Shown piece after piece: positions 8,397 to 16,388 of a stretch of DNA of 64,000 nucleotides. Within the stretch, counting starts at the first letter, position 1, and each line of letters starts with the position of its first letter. This stretch comes from Candidatus Hydrogenedentota bacterium (GTDB lineage: Bacteria; Hydrogenedentota; Hydrogenedentia; Hydrogenedentales; JAEUWI01), in the NCBI GenBank assembly GCA_016791475.1, contig JAEUWI010000003.1:124001-188000 (forward strand). The letters run 5' to 3'. Below the pieces are notes generated by a model. That model did not search any database, had not been told where the DNA came from, and worked only from the letters and a program-made list of their open reading frames with translations. A program made the translations under genes and the position numbers.

Positions 8397-9121
8397 CGGA
8401 GATTTACTCGCGCCCCGTATTTCTTGATCAGTGCGGCGTTCCAGGCGTCGCCACCGGGAAGGTTGGCGCTCTTGAACAGGGGCGGTTCCTGACCCGCAGC
8501 CAGGAATACCTGGCAAATCTCCAGGACGATCTGTTGAACAATGACCACATTCGCCAGGGTGGAGGTGGGCCCGGTGGCCACACCGGTATTGCCCACGGGA
8601 ATCGCGGCATCGCCGGTACAGCCGCAGTTGTCGATGACCACATCGCAGACCTCGAAAAGCTTCTTCGTCTGTCCCGTACCGGTCGTGGCGGCGGCGGATT
8701 GGGCGAGGGAGGTCAGGGCGATGGTCGCGATGCCACGTTCTCTTGCCATCAGGGCCAGTTCGACCGGCACGGCATTCTTGCCGCTATTGGATATGATCGT
8801 GAGCACCTCACCGGGGCGGATGTCCTCTTTCTCGAACAGGAGACGGGCCAGGCCGGGCAGTCTTTCCAGCTTTGTACTGGTGGCCGGGCCTTCATGCTGC
8901 ATCAGGGCCGGAAAGAGCATCGCGTTTACCGGTGCAAGACCACCGGCGCGGTAGTAGACCTCTTCGCTGATGAGATGAGAGTGTCCCGTTCCAAAGAGAT
9001 GCCAGACGCCGCCGGCGAGCAGAGACTCGCCCACGAGTATCCCGGCGCGGCGAATCTCTTCGCCCTGGGTCCGCTCGATGGTGTCCAGGACCGAGCGGGC
9101 CGCATCAAGGAAGCTGTTCAT
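8393..9121 (-). CDS. SIS-domain protein (UPF0309-like)
   Basis: A 242-residue protein with the sugar-isomerase (SIS) fold. It shows the phosphosugar-binding segments FGTGHSHLISEE (about 43-54) and TIISNSGKNAVPVELAL (about 108-124). It most resembles the UPF0309/AgaS-like single-SIS proteins, whose substrates are phosphorylated amino sugars or are unknown. A Cys-rich patch (VCDVVIDNCGCTG) is near residue 160. Its stop overlaps the start of queG by 4 bp, so the two are co-translated, although I know of no functional link between them. Confidence 0.8.
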   Translation of the reverse strand: MNSFLDAARSVLDTIERTQGEEIRRAGILVGESLLAGGVWHLFGTGHSHLISEEVYYRAGGLAPVNAMLFPALMQHEGPATSTKLERLPGLARLLFEKEDIRPGEVLTIISNSGKNAVPVELALMARERGIATIALTSLAQSAAATTGTGQTKKLFEVCDVVIDNCGCTGDAAIPVGNTGVATGPTSTLANVVIVQQIVLEICQVFLAAGQEPPLFKSANLPGGDAWNAALIKKYGARVNLR

Positions 9122-9165
9122 CTGGAATACCTCGGGCCCGTCGGGCCTGGAATCATCGCGCGGGG

Positions 9166-10617
9166 TCAGAGCGGATTATTCAGCGTCTCGCCCGCTTTCA
9201 ACTTCAAGAAAACCAGCTTCCCTTCCCGCAGGGCCACCTTCAAGGGACCGGGAACGCCCTCCCGTATCTTCTTGACCTGGGCCCCCACCTGAACGAGATT
9301 GTCGGGATAGATACGACCGTGTACAAAGATGTGGTTGTTTGCCGAGGCATGGATGGAACGAAACAGGCCCTCCAACTCCCGCTCCTGCGCGGCAAAGAGG
9401 GTCTCGCGCTTCTGCAGCTCTTCCAGCAACTGGGCAAGCTTCTGCTTCAGCGGCGGCGAAAGGGAGTCGCGCTTGGTCCGGAGTGGCGCGACGGCATCGC
9501 GCAATTTCATGACAATGGTCTTCGAGGATTCGACGATAGCCCGTTTCTCCGTAATCACGGATTCCATCGTGTAGTCTTTACCTACGGTAAGTTCCGAGGG
9601 AATGCAGGCGTCGCTACCGAGATCGCCGGTCTCAATGCCCTTGAGCGCGACGATGGATCCGCCCACGATCCGCCCCTGAGAAACGACCACCGCGCCCCGT
9701 GTGCGAATCTGGCACTGGTTCAACTCCCGGTCCACGTAGATATCGCCACCGGCCTCGATGACCGCGTTCCGGATGAAACGGGCGTGGAGATTTCCCGCCA
9801 CCTTGATGGAGCCGCGTTCTTTAAAAGATATGCCGCCCTGGACGGTCAGGTTGCCGCCCGACTCCACGATTGCGTCTTCGATGTTTTCGCCTACGTCGAT
9901 ATCGCCGGACGCGACCACCTCGGACTGGCTCTGGATGTCGCGGGTGACGATAAGGGCTCCCGGATGCTTGATATTCCCGGTTCGAAGACCCACGTTGCCT
10001 TCGATTTTGTAGACGTCGTCCACGGAGAGCACTTCGGCAACGAACCGAATACGACCGCTTACTTCAGAAGTGTATGCGCGCTGTCCGGGATTGTAGCGTA
10101 CGTTCTTTCCCTCGTGTATTTTGGCCGGGCGCGGGTCGCGGGGGGGGACCACGCGCCCGAAAACGTCGTGACCGTTCTTACCGGGTTGTCCGGGAATGAT
10201 CTCCGCCAGCAACTGGCCCTGTATGACCGAAACATCCGCGATTTTCCGGCGATAGTCCGCCTTGCCGGTCGCGGGGTCGATCACGAAGCCCTTTTCCAGG
10301 AAATTGCCGTTCCATCGGATGGACTCATCGATCGGCGGCGTGGGTGGGGAGCCTTCCAGGAGAACCACGTTTTCCAGATGAGGCCCCTGGGGAACCGCCT
10401 TGTGAAAGCGCGCCAGGGCCTCGGCAAGCCGCTCTTCCGTATTGATGCCGAGGTCGCCCAATTCGTTTCGAATGCGACCCACCAGTATCTCTATATTTCG
10501 CGGGGGTAATGTACAGGAAAGTAGCAGTGACATGTAGTCTTCAGAGGGGCGGAGATCGAAGCCCGGGCCGCTTGCGCTTCGTTTGGTCGTCGCTCCGGTA
10601 TTGATAAAATCAGTCAT
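9166..10617 (-). CDS. DUF342 / FapA family protein
   Basis: A 483-residue protein of the FapA (DUF342) type. The middle (about 195-370) is a run of short beta-helix-like turns rich in G-D-I-x-V and G-x-V phrases (GDIDVGENIED, GGNLTVQGGI). The C-terminus (about 385-440) is a coiled coil, LKQKLAQLLEELQKRE. Members are large polymerising or scaffold-like cytoplasmic proteins of uncertain role, sometimes linked to cell envelope or motility. I chose the ATG at 10617, which has AGGA seven bases before it, rather than the upstream extension of the frame. The preceding gap is shared with the divergent ECF sigma gene. Confidence 0.85.
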   Translation of the reverse strand: MTDFINTGATTKRSASGPGFDLRPSEDYMSLLLSCTLPPRNIEILVGRIRNELGDLGINTEERLAEALARFHKAVPQGPHLENVVLLEGSPPTPPIDESIRWNGNFLEKGFVIDPATGKADYRRKIADVSVIQGQLLAEIIPGQPGKNGHDVFGRVVPPRDPRPAKIHEGKNVRYNPGQRAYTSEVSGRIRFVAEVLSVDDVYKIEGNVGLRTGNIKHPGALIVTRDIQSQSEVVASGDIDVGENIEDAIVESGGNLTVQGGISFKERGSIKVAGNLHARFIRNAVIEAGGDIYVDRELNQCQIRTRGAVVVSQGRIVGGSIVALKGIETGDLGSDACIPSELTVGKDYTMESVITEKRAIVESSKTIVMKLRDAVAPLRTKRDSLSPPLKQKLAQLLEELQKRETLFAAQERELEGLFRSIHASANNHIFVHGRIYPDNLVQVGAQVKKIREGVPGPLKVALREGKLVFLKLKAGETLNNPL

Positions 10618-10798
10618 GCACGAATCCTGGTCTCCAGGCGAAAACGCCATCGTCAACGCCCCCCCAACGCCACCCCCCTGTATGATAACACCTCTGTCAA
10701 GCTGGAGTACATAGTTACCGTAAGAGGACGACCGTCGTGCGCCGCCTTGCAATCGCCGGTCATGCGTGAGCTACCATGGCCCCAGGCCGGGGTGAACC

Positions 10799-11407
10799 AT
10801 GGACGAGTTATCAACGTATAGAGCGGCAGGCGCGGCGGACCTCTCGGATGAAGCGCTTATGGCCCGCGTAAAAATGGGCGACGGGGATGCATTCGCCGTC
10901 CTCGTAAGGCGCTACGAGGAGCCCCTGTTCAATTATGCCAGCAAAATGCTCGGAGACAGAGCCGAGGCCGAAGATGTGTTTCAAGAGACTTTTTTGCGCG
11001 TCCACCTCCACGGGCATCGGTTCTGGGGACATGCCCCCTTTCGCCCCTGGCTTTATCGCATCGCCACGAACCTCTGCAAGGATCGGCTGCGCTACCGAAA
11101 ACGGCGCCCGGAAGTCCCGGTCACATCGCTGCGCCACGACGAAGACTGGCCGGACCCCGTCGATCAGTGGGCCGCGACTTCGCAGCGCCCCGACGAAGCA
11201 GCCCTGGCTCGGGAACGCTCCATCATCATGGAACGCGCCTTGGCCGATCTTAGCGTGAAGCATCGGGCCGTCTTTCTCATGGCCCATCAGGAAGGACTGT
11301 CCTATGCGGAGATCGCCAAAGCCCTCTGGATTCCCGTGGGCACGGTGAAATCCCGCATGAACAAGGCGGTCAACCGGCTCATGGCGGCCATGGAGGCCTT
11401 GGACTAA
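10799..11407 (+). CDS. ECF-type RNA polymerase sigma factor
   Basis: A 202-residue sigma-E-like factor. Region 2 (about 28-100) contains the Asp-Ala-Glu type signature RAEAEDVFQETFLRVH and FRPWLYRIATNLCKDRLR. Region 4 (about 140-195) has the helix-turn-helix LSYAEIAKALWIPVGTVKSRMNKA. The stop TAA shares its last base with the ATG of the next gene, which is a zinc-finger anti-sigma-like protein, so the pair is translationally coupled. It would direct polymerase to its own regulon when released. The target genes are not known. Confidence 0.95.
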   Translation: MDELSTYRAAGAADLSDEALMARVKMGDGDAFAVLVRRYEEPLFNYASKMLGDRAEAEDVFQETFLRVHLHGHRFWGHAPFRPWLYRIATNLCKDRLRYRKRRPEVPVTSLRHDEDWPDPVDQWAATSQRPDEAALARERSIIMERALADLSVKHRAVFLMAHQEGLSYAEIAKALWIPVGTVKSRMNKAVNRLMAAMEALD

Positions 11408-12372
11408 TGGCAAAGCATGTAGACTGCGAACAGGTCCGGGTGAATCTTCGCGCCTATGCGTTGAGGTCACTTTCCGACAGAGACATGGAGACCTCTCGAC
11501 TTCATCTGAGCGGCTGTACGACCTGCCAGGCAGCGCTTGATAATGAACTGAAGCTACTCTCACGACTCAATGTACTCTCGGTGGAGGAGGCGCCGTCGGG
11601 GCTTGCCGAGCGAACGGTTGCGAGCGTAAAGATTCCCCGTCGCTCTTATGTGCGGCCGACGGCGGTCGCCGCGACGATTGTCCTGCTTTCCCTGCCGGTC
11701 CTTTACGCGCTGAGCAAATCCCGGGAAGCCGCACGACGCTCCTCTACCCAGGGAAACATGAAACAATTCGGTTTGATCTTCAAGATGTACGCCAACGAGT
11801 CGAGGGGTGAGGATTGGCCGCAATTGGCCGATGCCGACGGTGCCTGGGTACCCGATCTGGCACCGTGGTATGGAAAACTCGTCACGGACCCGCAATTCAT
11901 GGTCTCGGAACAGCACCCGGACCGAAATCGTCTGAAGAAGGCGCTTGCAGAAGCCTGGAGTAGTCCCCGGCCCGACTTTGAAAAAGCCGAGGAAATCGTG
12001 GGGGAGAGCTTCGCCTACCTCGGATATTCCACAAAGGACGAGGCCGAGTTCGAGGCGCTAATGCGTGCCCGCGCCGAGCACCGGATGCCCGGCGAAGGGA
12101 CCGTCCCCACTGGGCCGGGGGAACCTGCCCTTCAACCGCTCCGCGAAGGGGTTGAGCGCTTTATGATCACCGACATCAACAACGCCGGCGCTTCGTCCAG
12201 CGCGCAATCTTCTATTCCCGTGCTCATTGAAATCGCCACGTGGAAACATCGAAAATCCGATGACGATTTCAAGGGGACCAACGTGTTGTACATGGATGGC
12301 CACGTGGCCTTTGTGCAGCTGGGCACCTTTCCCGTACTGCCGTCTATTCTGGATGTGTTGAGTGGGGAGTAG
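11407..12372 (+). CDS. Zinc-finger anti-sigma-like membrane protein with pseudopilin/DUF1559-like C-terminus
   Basis: A 321-residue membrane protein predicted to hold the upstream sigma factor. The cytoplasmic N-terminus has a zf-HC2-type motif: Cys7, then HLSGCTTC with His33, Cys37 and Cys40. A single membrane helix is at about 79-98 (AVAATIVLLSLPVLYAL). Directly after it comes SREAARRSSTQGNMKQFGL, which strongly resembles the segment after the N-terminal helix of DUF1559-type pseudopilins. The C-terminus has NVLYMDGHVAFV, like the H-X9-DG motif ending those proteins. The external part therefore looks like a pilin-type domain, whose sensing role is inferred. The stop codon lies inside a palindromic repeat. 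Confidence 0.82.
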   Translation: MAKHVDCEQVRVNLRAYALRSLSDRDMETSRLHLSGCTTCQAALDNELKLLSRLNVLSVEEAPSGLAERTVASVKIPRRSYVRPTAVAATIVLLSLPVLYALSKSREAARRSSTQGNMKQFGLIFKMYANESRGEDWPQLADADGAWVPDLAPWYGKLVTDPQFMVSEQHPDRNRLKKALAEAWSSPRPDFEKAEEIVGESFAYLGYSTKDEAEFEALMRARAEHRMPGEGTVPTGPGEPALQPLREGVERFMITDINNAGASSSAQSSIPVLIEIATWKHRKSDDDFKGTNVLYMDGHVAFVQLGTFPVLPSILDVLSGE

Positions 12373-12475
12373 GGACAGCCTCACCGGCTGAAGCACACTT
12401 CACACGTGTTAGATAACTCGATTGACATACCGTTCTTTTCGTAAATCGAAATCGTAGCGCGAGGCTGTCCCTACT
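12368..12475. repeat. 108-bp palindromic element with 15-bp perfect arms, supplies both flanking stop codons
   Basis: AGTAGGGACAGCCTC at 12368-12382 and its exact complement at 12461-12475 bracket the gap between two convergent genes. The TAG stop of the anti-sigma-like gene (12370-12372) and the TAG of the ChbG-like gene (12471-12473, minus) are both part of the arms. A related element lies at 52784-52891. It may act as a two-way transcription terminator. Confidence 0.8.
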
Positions 12476-13433
12476 TGACCTGCTGGCGCTTTTCCATCAG
12501 CTCCGTCCAGGAGACCAATATCACGCCCTCTTCTTTGATGGCTTCCAGGATCTTTGGATTCGTCAGGGCCTTGTAGTCGCCGTAGAGGTGGGTGCGACCG
12601 CCGGTAATCTTATCGGTCGTGTCGTCTGGCTTGGTCAGGTGCACGACGAACTCCGTGACGCCGGGCTTGAGGTTTCGGATGGCGTCGATAAAGAGGTCCG
12701 TCTTATCCGTCGTATCCCAGCCGTAGCTGGCGGCGTGCATATCGTCCAGCACGGGAAGGCCCGCTTCCCACAGCTTCTCAATGTGCGGTGCGCACTTCTC
12801 CACGAACTCCGGCTCCGCAGCGTAGGTGTAGCCCCGGACGGGACCGCCCACGATACGAATGGGAATCTTCTTATCGATGGCGACCTTCACATAGCGATCC
12901 AGAAATTCCGGCTTGGCGAACATGGACCACATGTGGGAATCCATGTGGGATACCTTGAGGCCCATCGTTTCCGCGCGGTCAATCTGGGCGCGAATCTCGA
13001 TTTCAATCTCGTCGGGAGTAGCATGCTGGAGCAGGAGCTTATTGTTGTCCCAGAAGCAGCCCATCTCATCCACCAGGCCCGGCACGGCGCGTTTGCCGGC
13101 CACGGGCATGAAGCGGTAGTCGTCCCATTCCGAGCAGAAAGTCAGGTGGACGCCCACGCAGACCTCGGGATTCTTCTTCACGTAGTTGGCGAACATGGGT
13201 ACCCAGGGGCAGGGCATCATGGCGGTAACCGAGGTCACGATTCCCGCTTCGATCCCTTCAATCGAGCCCTGTGTGGAGGCCAGGCACATGCCTACGTCGT
13301 CACTGTTGATGATCAGTACCCGGGAACCCGCCGGGTAGCCCAGGCGTTCGGCAAAGGTGGGCTCGTCGGCGGGACTGCCGAGGGCGAGGAGCGAGACGAC
13401 AACAATAAGGGCACCATCAATCAAACGCATCAT
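12471..13433 (-). CDS. ChbG/YdjC-family carbohydrate deacetylase, exported
   Basis: A 320-residue member of the YdjC/ChbG family, metal-dependent deacetylases of chitooligosaccharides and related sugars. Metal-site segments are visible: INSDDVGMC, GVHLTFCSEWDD and HMDSHMW. The start at 13433 (first of two ATGs) is preceded by GGGAGA at good spacing and gives a signal peptide (MMRLIDGALIVVVSLLALGS), so the protein should be exported. The cytoplasmic ChbG lacks such a peptide. Its stop is supplied by the palindrome at 12368-12475. The substrate is not determinable here. Confidence 0.88.
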   Translation of the reverse strand: MMRLIDGALIVVVSLLALGSPADEPTFAERLGYPAGSRVLIINSDDVGMCLASTQGSIEGIEAGIVTSVTAMMPCPWVPMFANYVKKNPEVCVGVHLTFCSEWDDYRFMPVAGKRAVPGLVDEMGCFWDNNKLLLQHATPDEIEIEIRAQIDRAETMGLKVSHMDSHMWSMFAKPEFLDRYVKVAIDKKIPIRIVGGPVRGYTYAAEPEFVEKCAPHIEKLWEAGLPVLDDMHAASYGWDTTDKTDLFIDAIRNLKPGVTEFVVHLTKPDDTTDKITGGRTHLYGDYKALTNPKILEAIKEEGVILVSWTELMEKRQQVK

Positions 13434-13530
13434 GCTTCTTCTCCCTGTGCGTTGTGCACGACCGATCAATGAAAAGGACGTTACTCACGAGTGACCCCGA
13501 CGGGCGCATTGTAGCATTGATGCGAGTCGA

Positions 13531-14352
13531 TCAACACTCCGGATCTTCTCCAAGTAGCAGCCGCAGCACCGCATTGGCCTGGTGGTGAGCCGCCACACCG
13601 ACGCGCGGCGCCATCAGGCCCGTGCCCGGCTGAGCGGCCGTAACCAGATCGCCGACGATGACCATGACGCGGCCCATTTTCTGGGTGCGGATCGTGTTGC
13701 TCGGCATATGGCCTGCCAGGCCCGTGGCCAGCACGATGGGCTTTTCGGGGTAAAGCATGCCGTAGGATTCCGCCAGCATGGCCTTCTGGTCCGCACGGTC
13801 GAAGGCTTCCACCATGACGTCCACGCGTCCGAAAAGTTCGGCGATATTCTCGGGGGTTACCTTGATGAGATGGGGTTCCACGTTCACGTAGGGATTGATA
13901 CGCCGGAGATTCGCCGTCAAAGCCTCAACTTTGGGCTGTCCAATCTGATCCACGAAGAACTGTTGCCGATTCAGATTGCTCGGTTCCACCACATCGAAGT
14001 CCGCGAGAATGAGGGTGCCAACACCGCTCCGCGCGAGAGCGACCGCCACGGCGGAGCCCAGACCGCCGGCACCGGCAATGCCCACGGTGGCCACCTTCAG
14101 TTTCTCGTGCACGCCCGGCGTGTGGCGCGAGGCCATCAAGGCTTCGAGCTCGTGCTTCGCGGGGATTTCGCCACGTCGTATGAGCACGACCGCGTCGCCT
14201 TCCGTAAGGACTACGTTCTCGGCTGCGGGTGCACCGTTCAGGATGAGTACGTCGGCCCCCGGTTTGTGCTCCTCCCGCAGGTCGAACAGGGTCATGCCCC
14301 GGGGTACGTGAATCACTTGTTCGGAAAGCTTGATGGTGATGGGGTGGTCCAT
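13531..14352 (-). CDS. ThiF-family E1-like adenylyltransferase with N-terminal ThiS-like domain
   Basis: A 273-residue protein. Residues 1-65 resemble a ThiS/MoaD beta-grasp sulfur carrier (ITIKLSEQVIHVPRG, VVLTEGDAVVLIRRGE) but lack a C-terminal Gly-Gly, because the chain continues into the E1 domain. From about 85 the Rossmann-like E1 core shows GIAGAGGLGSAVAVAL, DFDVVEPSNLNRQ and HHQANAVLRL. It lacks the Cys pairs that bind zinc in the longer ThiF proteins. It probably activates a sulfur carrier for thiamine synthesis or a related pathway. No thiS or thiG gene is beside it. The next gene downstream is the exported deacetylase. Confidence 0.85.
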   Translation of the reverse strand: MDHPITIKLSEQVIHVPRGMTLFDLREEHKPGADVLILNGAPAAENVVLTEGDAVVLIRRGEIPAKHELEALMASRHTPGVHEKLKVATVGIAGAGGLGSAVAVALARSGVGTLILADFDVVEPSNLNRQQFFVDQIGQPKVEALTANLRRINPYVNVEPHLIKVTPENIAELFGRVDVMVEAFDRADQKAMLAESYGMLYPEKPIVLATGLAGHMPSNTIRTQKMGRVMVIVGDLVTAAQPGTGLMAPRVGVAAHHQANAVLRLLLGEDPEC

Positions 14353-14365
14353 GGTCCCGTTCCTC

Positions 14366-15133
14366 TCAGCGATAGCGCCCTTGCCAGTTCCTGTAGTGTA
14401 TCAGGAGGAGGTCCCAGAACATGCGCGCCGAATCGCGCACGGGATTCACCCGCGATGCGCGGCTGTTGATCCAGCGTACGGGAATCTCCCGGATGACCAG
14501 GCCGTGCTTTTCGGCTACGAAAAGGAGCTCCACGTCGAAGCTGAATCGGTCCACGGTCTGCCGTGAAAAGACGCACTCGGTCGCCGCGGCGGTAAAGGCC
14601 TTGAAACCGCACTGGGTGTCGATAAATCCCGAAAGGCGCAGGGCCTTCAAGATGCGGTTGTAGGTTCGCCCCATGAATTCCCGGTAAGGCGCCTGATGAA
14701 CCTCCACGCGCGATTCCGGCAGGGATCGGGAGCCGATGACGATGTCCGCGCCCCCCTCAAATTCCGCCCAGATCCGGTCCACTTCTTCGATGGGGGTGGA
14801 CGCGTCGGCGTCGTAAAAGAGGCGGAAGGCGCCCGTCGCGAGCGTGTTCATGCCCGCCTTGACCGCCGCCCCTTTTCCCTGGTTGACCTTAAGCTGGTGA
14901 ACGCGGATCGGCGTGCGGTTGGGCGTTCGCATATTGCGCACAACCCCGAAGGTCGCATCGGTGCTGCCGTCGTCCACCACGATGACCTCGGAAGGGTAAT
15001 CCTGACTTTCCAGATAGCGCAACACGTGGACCAGGGTCGATTCAATGCGCGAGGCCTCGTTGTAGGCCGGGATCACGATGGAGAGTCGGGGAGGAGTTTC
15101 CGATTTGGTGTGGACCGACGTGCGTGGGTTCAT
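14366..15133 (-). CDS. Family 2 glycosyltransferase, dolichyl-phosphate glucosyltransferase-like
   Basis: A 255-residue GT2 enzyme. It starts LSIVIPAYNEASRIESTL, has the nucleotide-sugar DDGSTD motif and FYDADASTP as the DXD site, and ends with FSFDVELLFVAEKHGLVIREIPVRW. This pattern matches Alg5/DPM1-like enzymes that load glucose or mannose onto a polyprenyl phosphate. No membrane segment is obvious, so it is cytoplasmic or peripheral. It lies 13 bp upstream of thiF on the same strand. It could feed the Agl23-like membrane glycosyltransferase at 17465. Confidence 0.9.
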   Translation of the reverse strand: MNPRTSVHTKSETPPRLSIVIPAYNEASRIESTLVHVLRYLESQDYPSEVIVVDDGSTDATFGVVRNMRTPNRTPIRVHQLKVNQGKGAAVKAGMNTLATGAFRLFYDADASTPIEEVDRIWAEFEGGADIVIGSRSLPESRVEVHQAPYREFMGRTYNRILKALRLSGFIDTQCGFKAFTAAATECVFSRQTVDRFSFDVELLFVAEKHGLVIREIPVRWINSRASRVNPVRDSARMFWDLLLIHYRNWQGRYR

Positions 15134-15215
15134 TCAGGGTTCTTCCAGGGAAGCATAAAAATGGCGCTGGCCGCGCCCCAGCCCCAGGGTGCAGGCGCGG
15201 CCAGCAGCAGTACTA

Positions 15216-16208
15216 TCAGTCGATGGGCTTCAGCCAGATATTGCGATACTCCACGCGATCGTGGTGATCCTGAAGCATCAGAACGCCTTTGGGCGCTTCC
15301 TGATCGCTCACACCGCCGGGGGTCGGGCTGGGGAGGACCACTTTATCGTGGATCGTAATACCATTGTGCTTTACCGTGATAATCGCGTCGGCCGTCTTGG
15401 CGCCGGCGGCGTCAAACTTCGGCGCATGGAACTCGATGTCGTAGGTCTGCCATTCTTCGGGCGGGAGACAGGCCTTGGTCAATGGAACGGCCTTCTGGTA
15501 GATGCCGCCACACAGGTTGTCGCGCGGCGCATCGGTGAAGCTGTCCAGCACCTGCACTTCGTAGCGCCCGAAAACGTAGACGCCGCTGTTGCCACGGGCC
15601 TGGCTGCCGGGCGCTTCGTTGGGCATGAAGGGGGTCTTGAATTCCAGGTGGAGCTGCATGCTCGGGAATTCTTCCTTGGTGCGGATGGAGTGGCCGCTCA
15701 TGTTCATCACGCCATTGCGCACGTCCCAGAAGGGCTCCTGGATCCAGGCGTTCATGTTCGTGCCGTCCTGCAGCACTATCGCGCCCTCGGGGGCTTTGAG
15801 GCCCAGCGTGGGGGAGCCTTTCTCGATGCGGTTGAGGGAAAACTTGTGCACACCATCCGAGCCTTCGGCCGTGCCAGAGAAGACCCGATTCTCAACCTTG
15901 CCGGAGATTTTGAAGCTGCCCATTTCAGGGCCAAGGTCAATCGTCTGTTCGTAGAGACAAAGGCCGTCTTCCGCCTTGCCCTTGGTCATGCCTTTTACTT
16001 CGACCAGGGCATCGGCCACACTGATTTTGGCCACGTGCTCGCCTTTGCCGAGGGCCACGATCTGGGCCGTCACGGGCATCGTTTCGCCGGTGGGCGCCGT
16101 TACGGATCCGTCAAAATTACCCTGGAGTTCGATTTCCTTTACACTGGCGGCCATTGCGGTGAGCGACAGGCTCAGGGCAAGGCAGCCGGTCAACAGCGTT
16201 TTCTTCAT
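15216..16208 (-). CDS. DUF1080 (3-keto-disaccharide hydrolase-like) secreted protein
   Basis: A 330-residue exported protein. The start at 16208 has AGGAG upstream and gives a signal peptide (MKKTLLTGCLALSLSLTAMA). The second half (about 130-330) is a concanavalin-like DUF1080 domain: MNAWIQEPFWDVRNGVM, LHLEFKTPFMP, GNSGVYVFGRYEVQVLDS and the end DHHDRVEYRNIWLKP. Such proteins are numerous in planctomycete-like bacteria and are linked to sugar breakdown. The first half (about 20-130) is a beta-rich domain that I do not recognise. The long upstream extension of the frame is not needed. Confidence 0.88.
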   Translation of the reverse strand: MKKTLLTGCLALSLSLTAMAASVKEIELQGNFDGSVTAPTGETMPVTAQIVALGKGEHVAKISVADALVEVKGMTKGKAEDGLCLYEQTIDLGPEMGSFKISGKVENRVFSGTAEGSDGVHKFSLNRIEKGSPTLGLKAPEGAIVLQDGTNMNAWIQEPFWDVRNGVMNMSGHSIRTKEEFPSMQLHLEFKTPFMPNEAPGSQARGNSGVYVFGRYEVQVLDSFTDAPRDNLCGGIYQKAVPLTKACLPPEEWQTYDIEFHAPKFDAAGAKTADAIITVKHNGITIHDKVVLPSPTPGGVSDQEAPKGVLMLQDHHDRVEYRNIWLKPID

Positions 16209-16388
16209 GGGGTTTCTCCTGATGATGACCAATCTCTCCGCGCACGCGCCGCACGCCGGCGCCAGCCCGTCAAACTGCTGCATTGGACCACGGACACACG
16301 GGAGGGGTGTCGGGGAATGGATACAAACACTTCGGGGCTGTCTTGCGCGGAGTGAATATAGCACCCGCTCCGGTGGGGATTCCAGACT

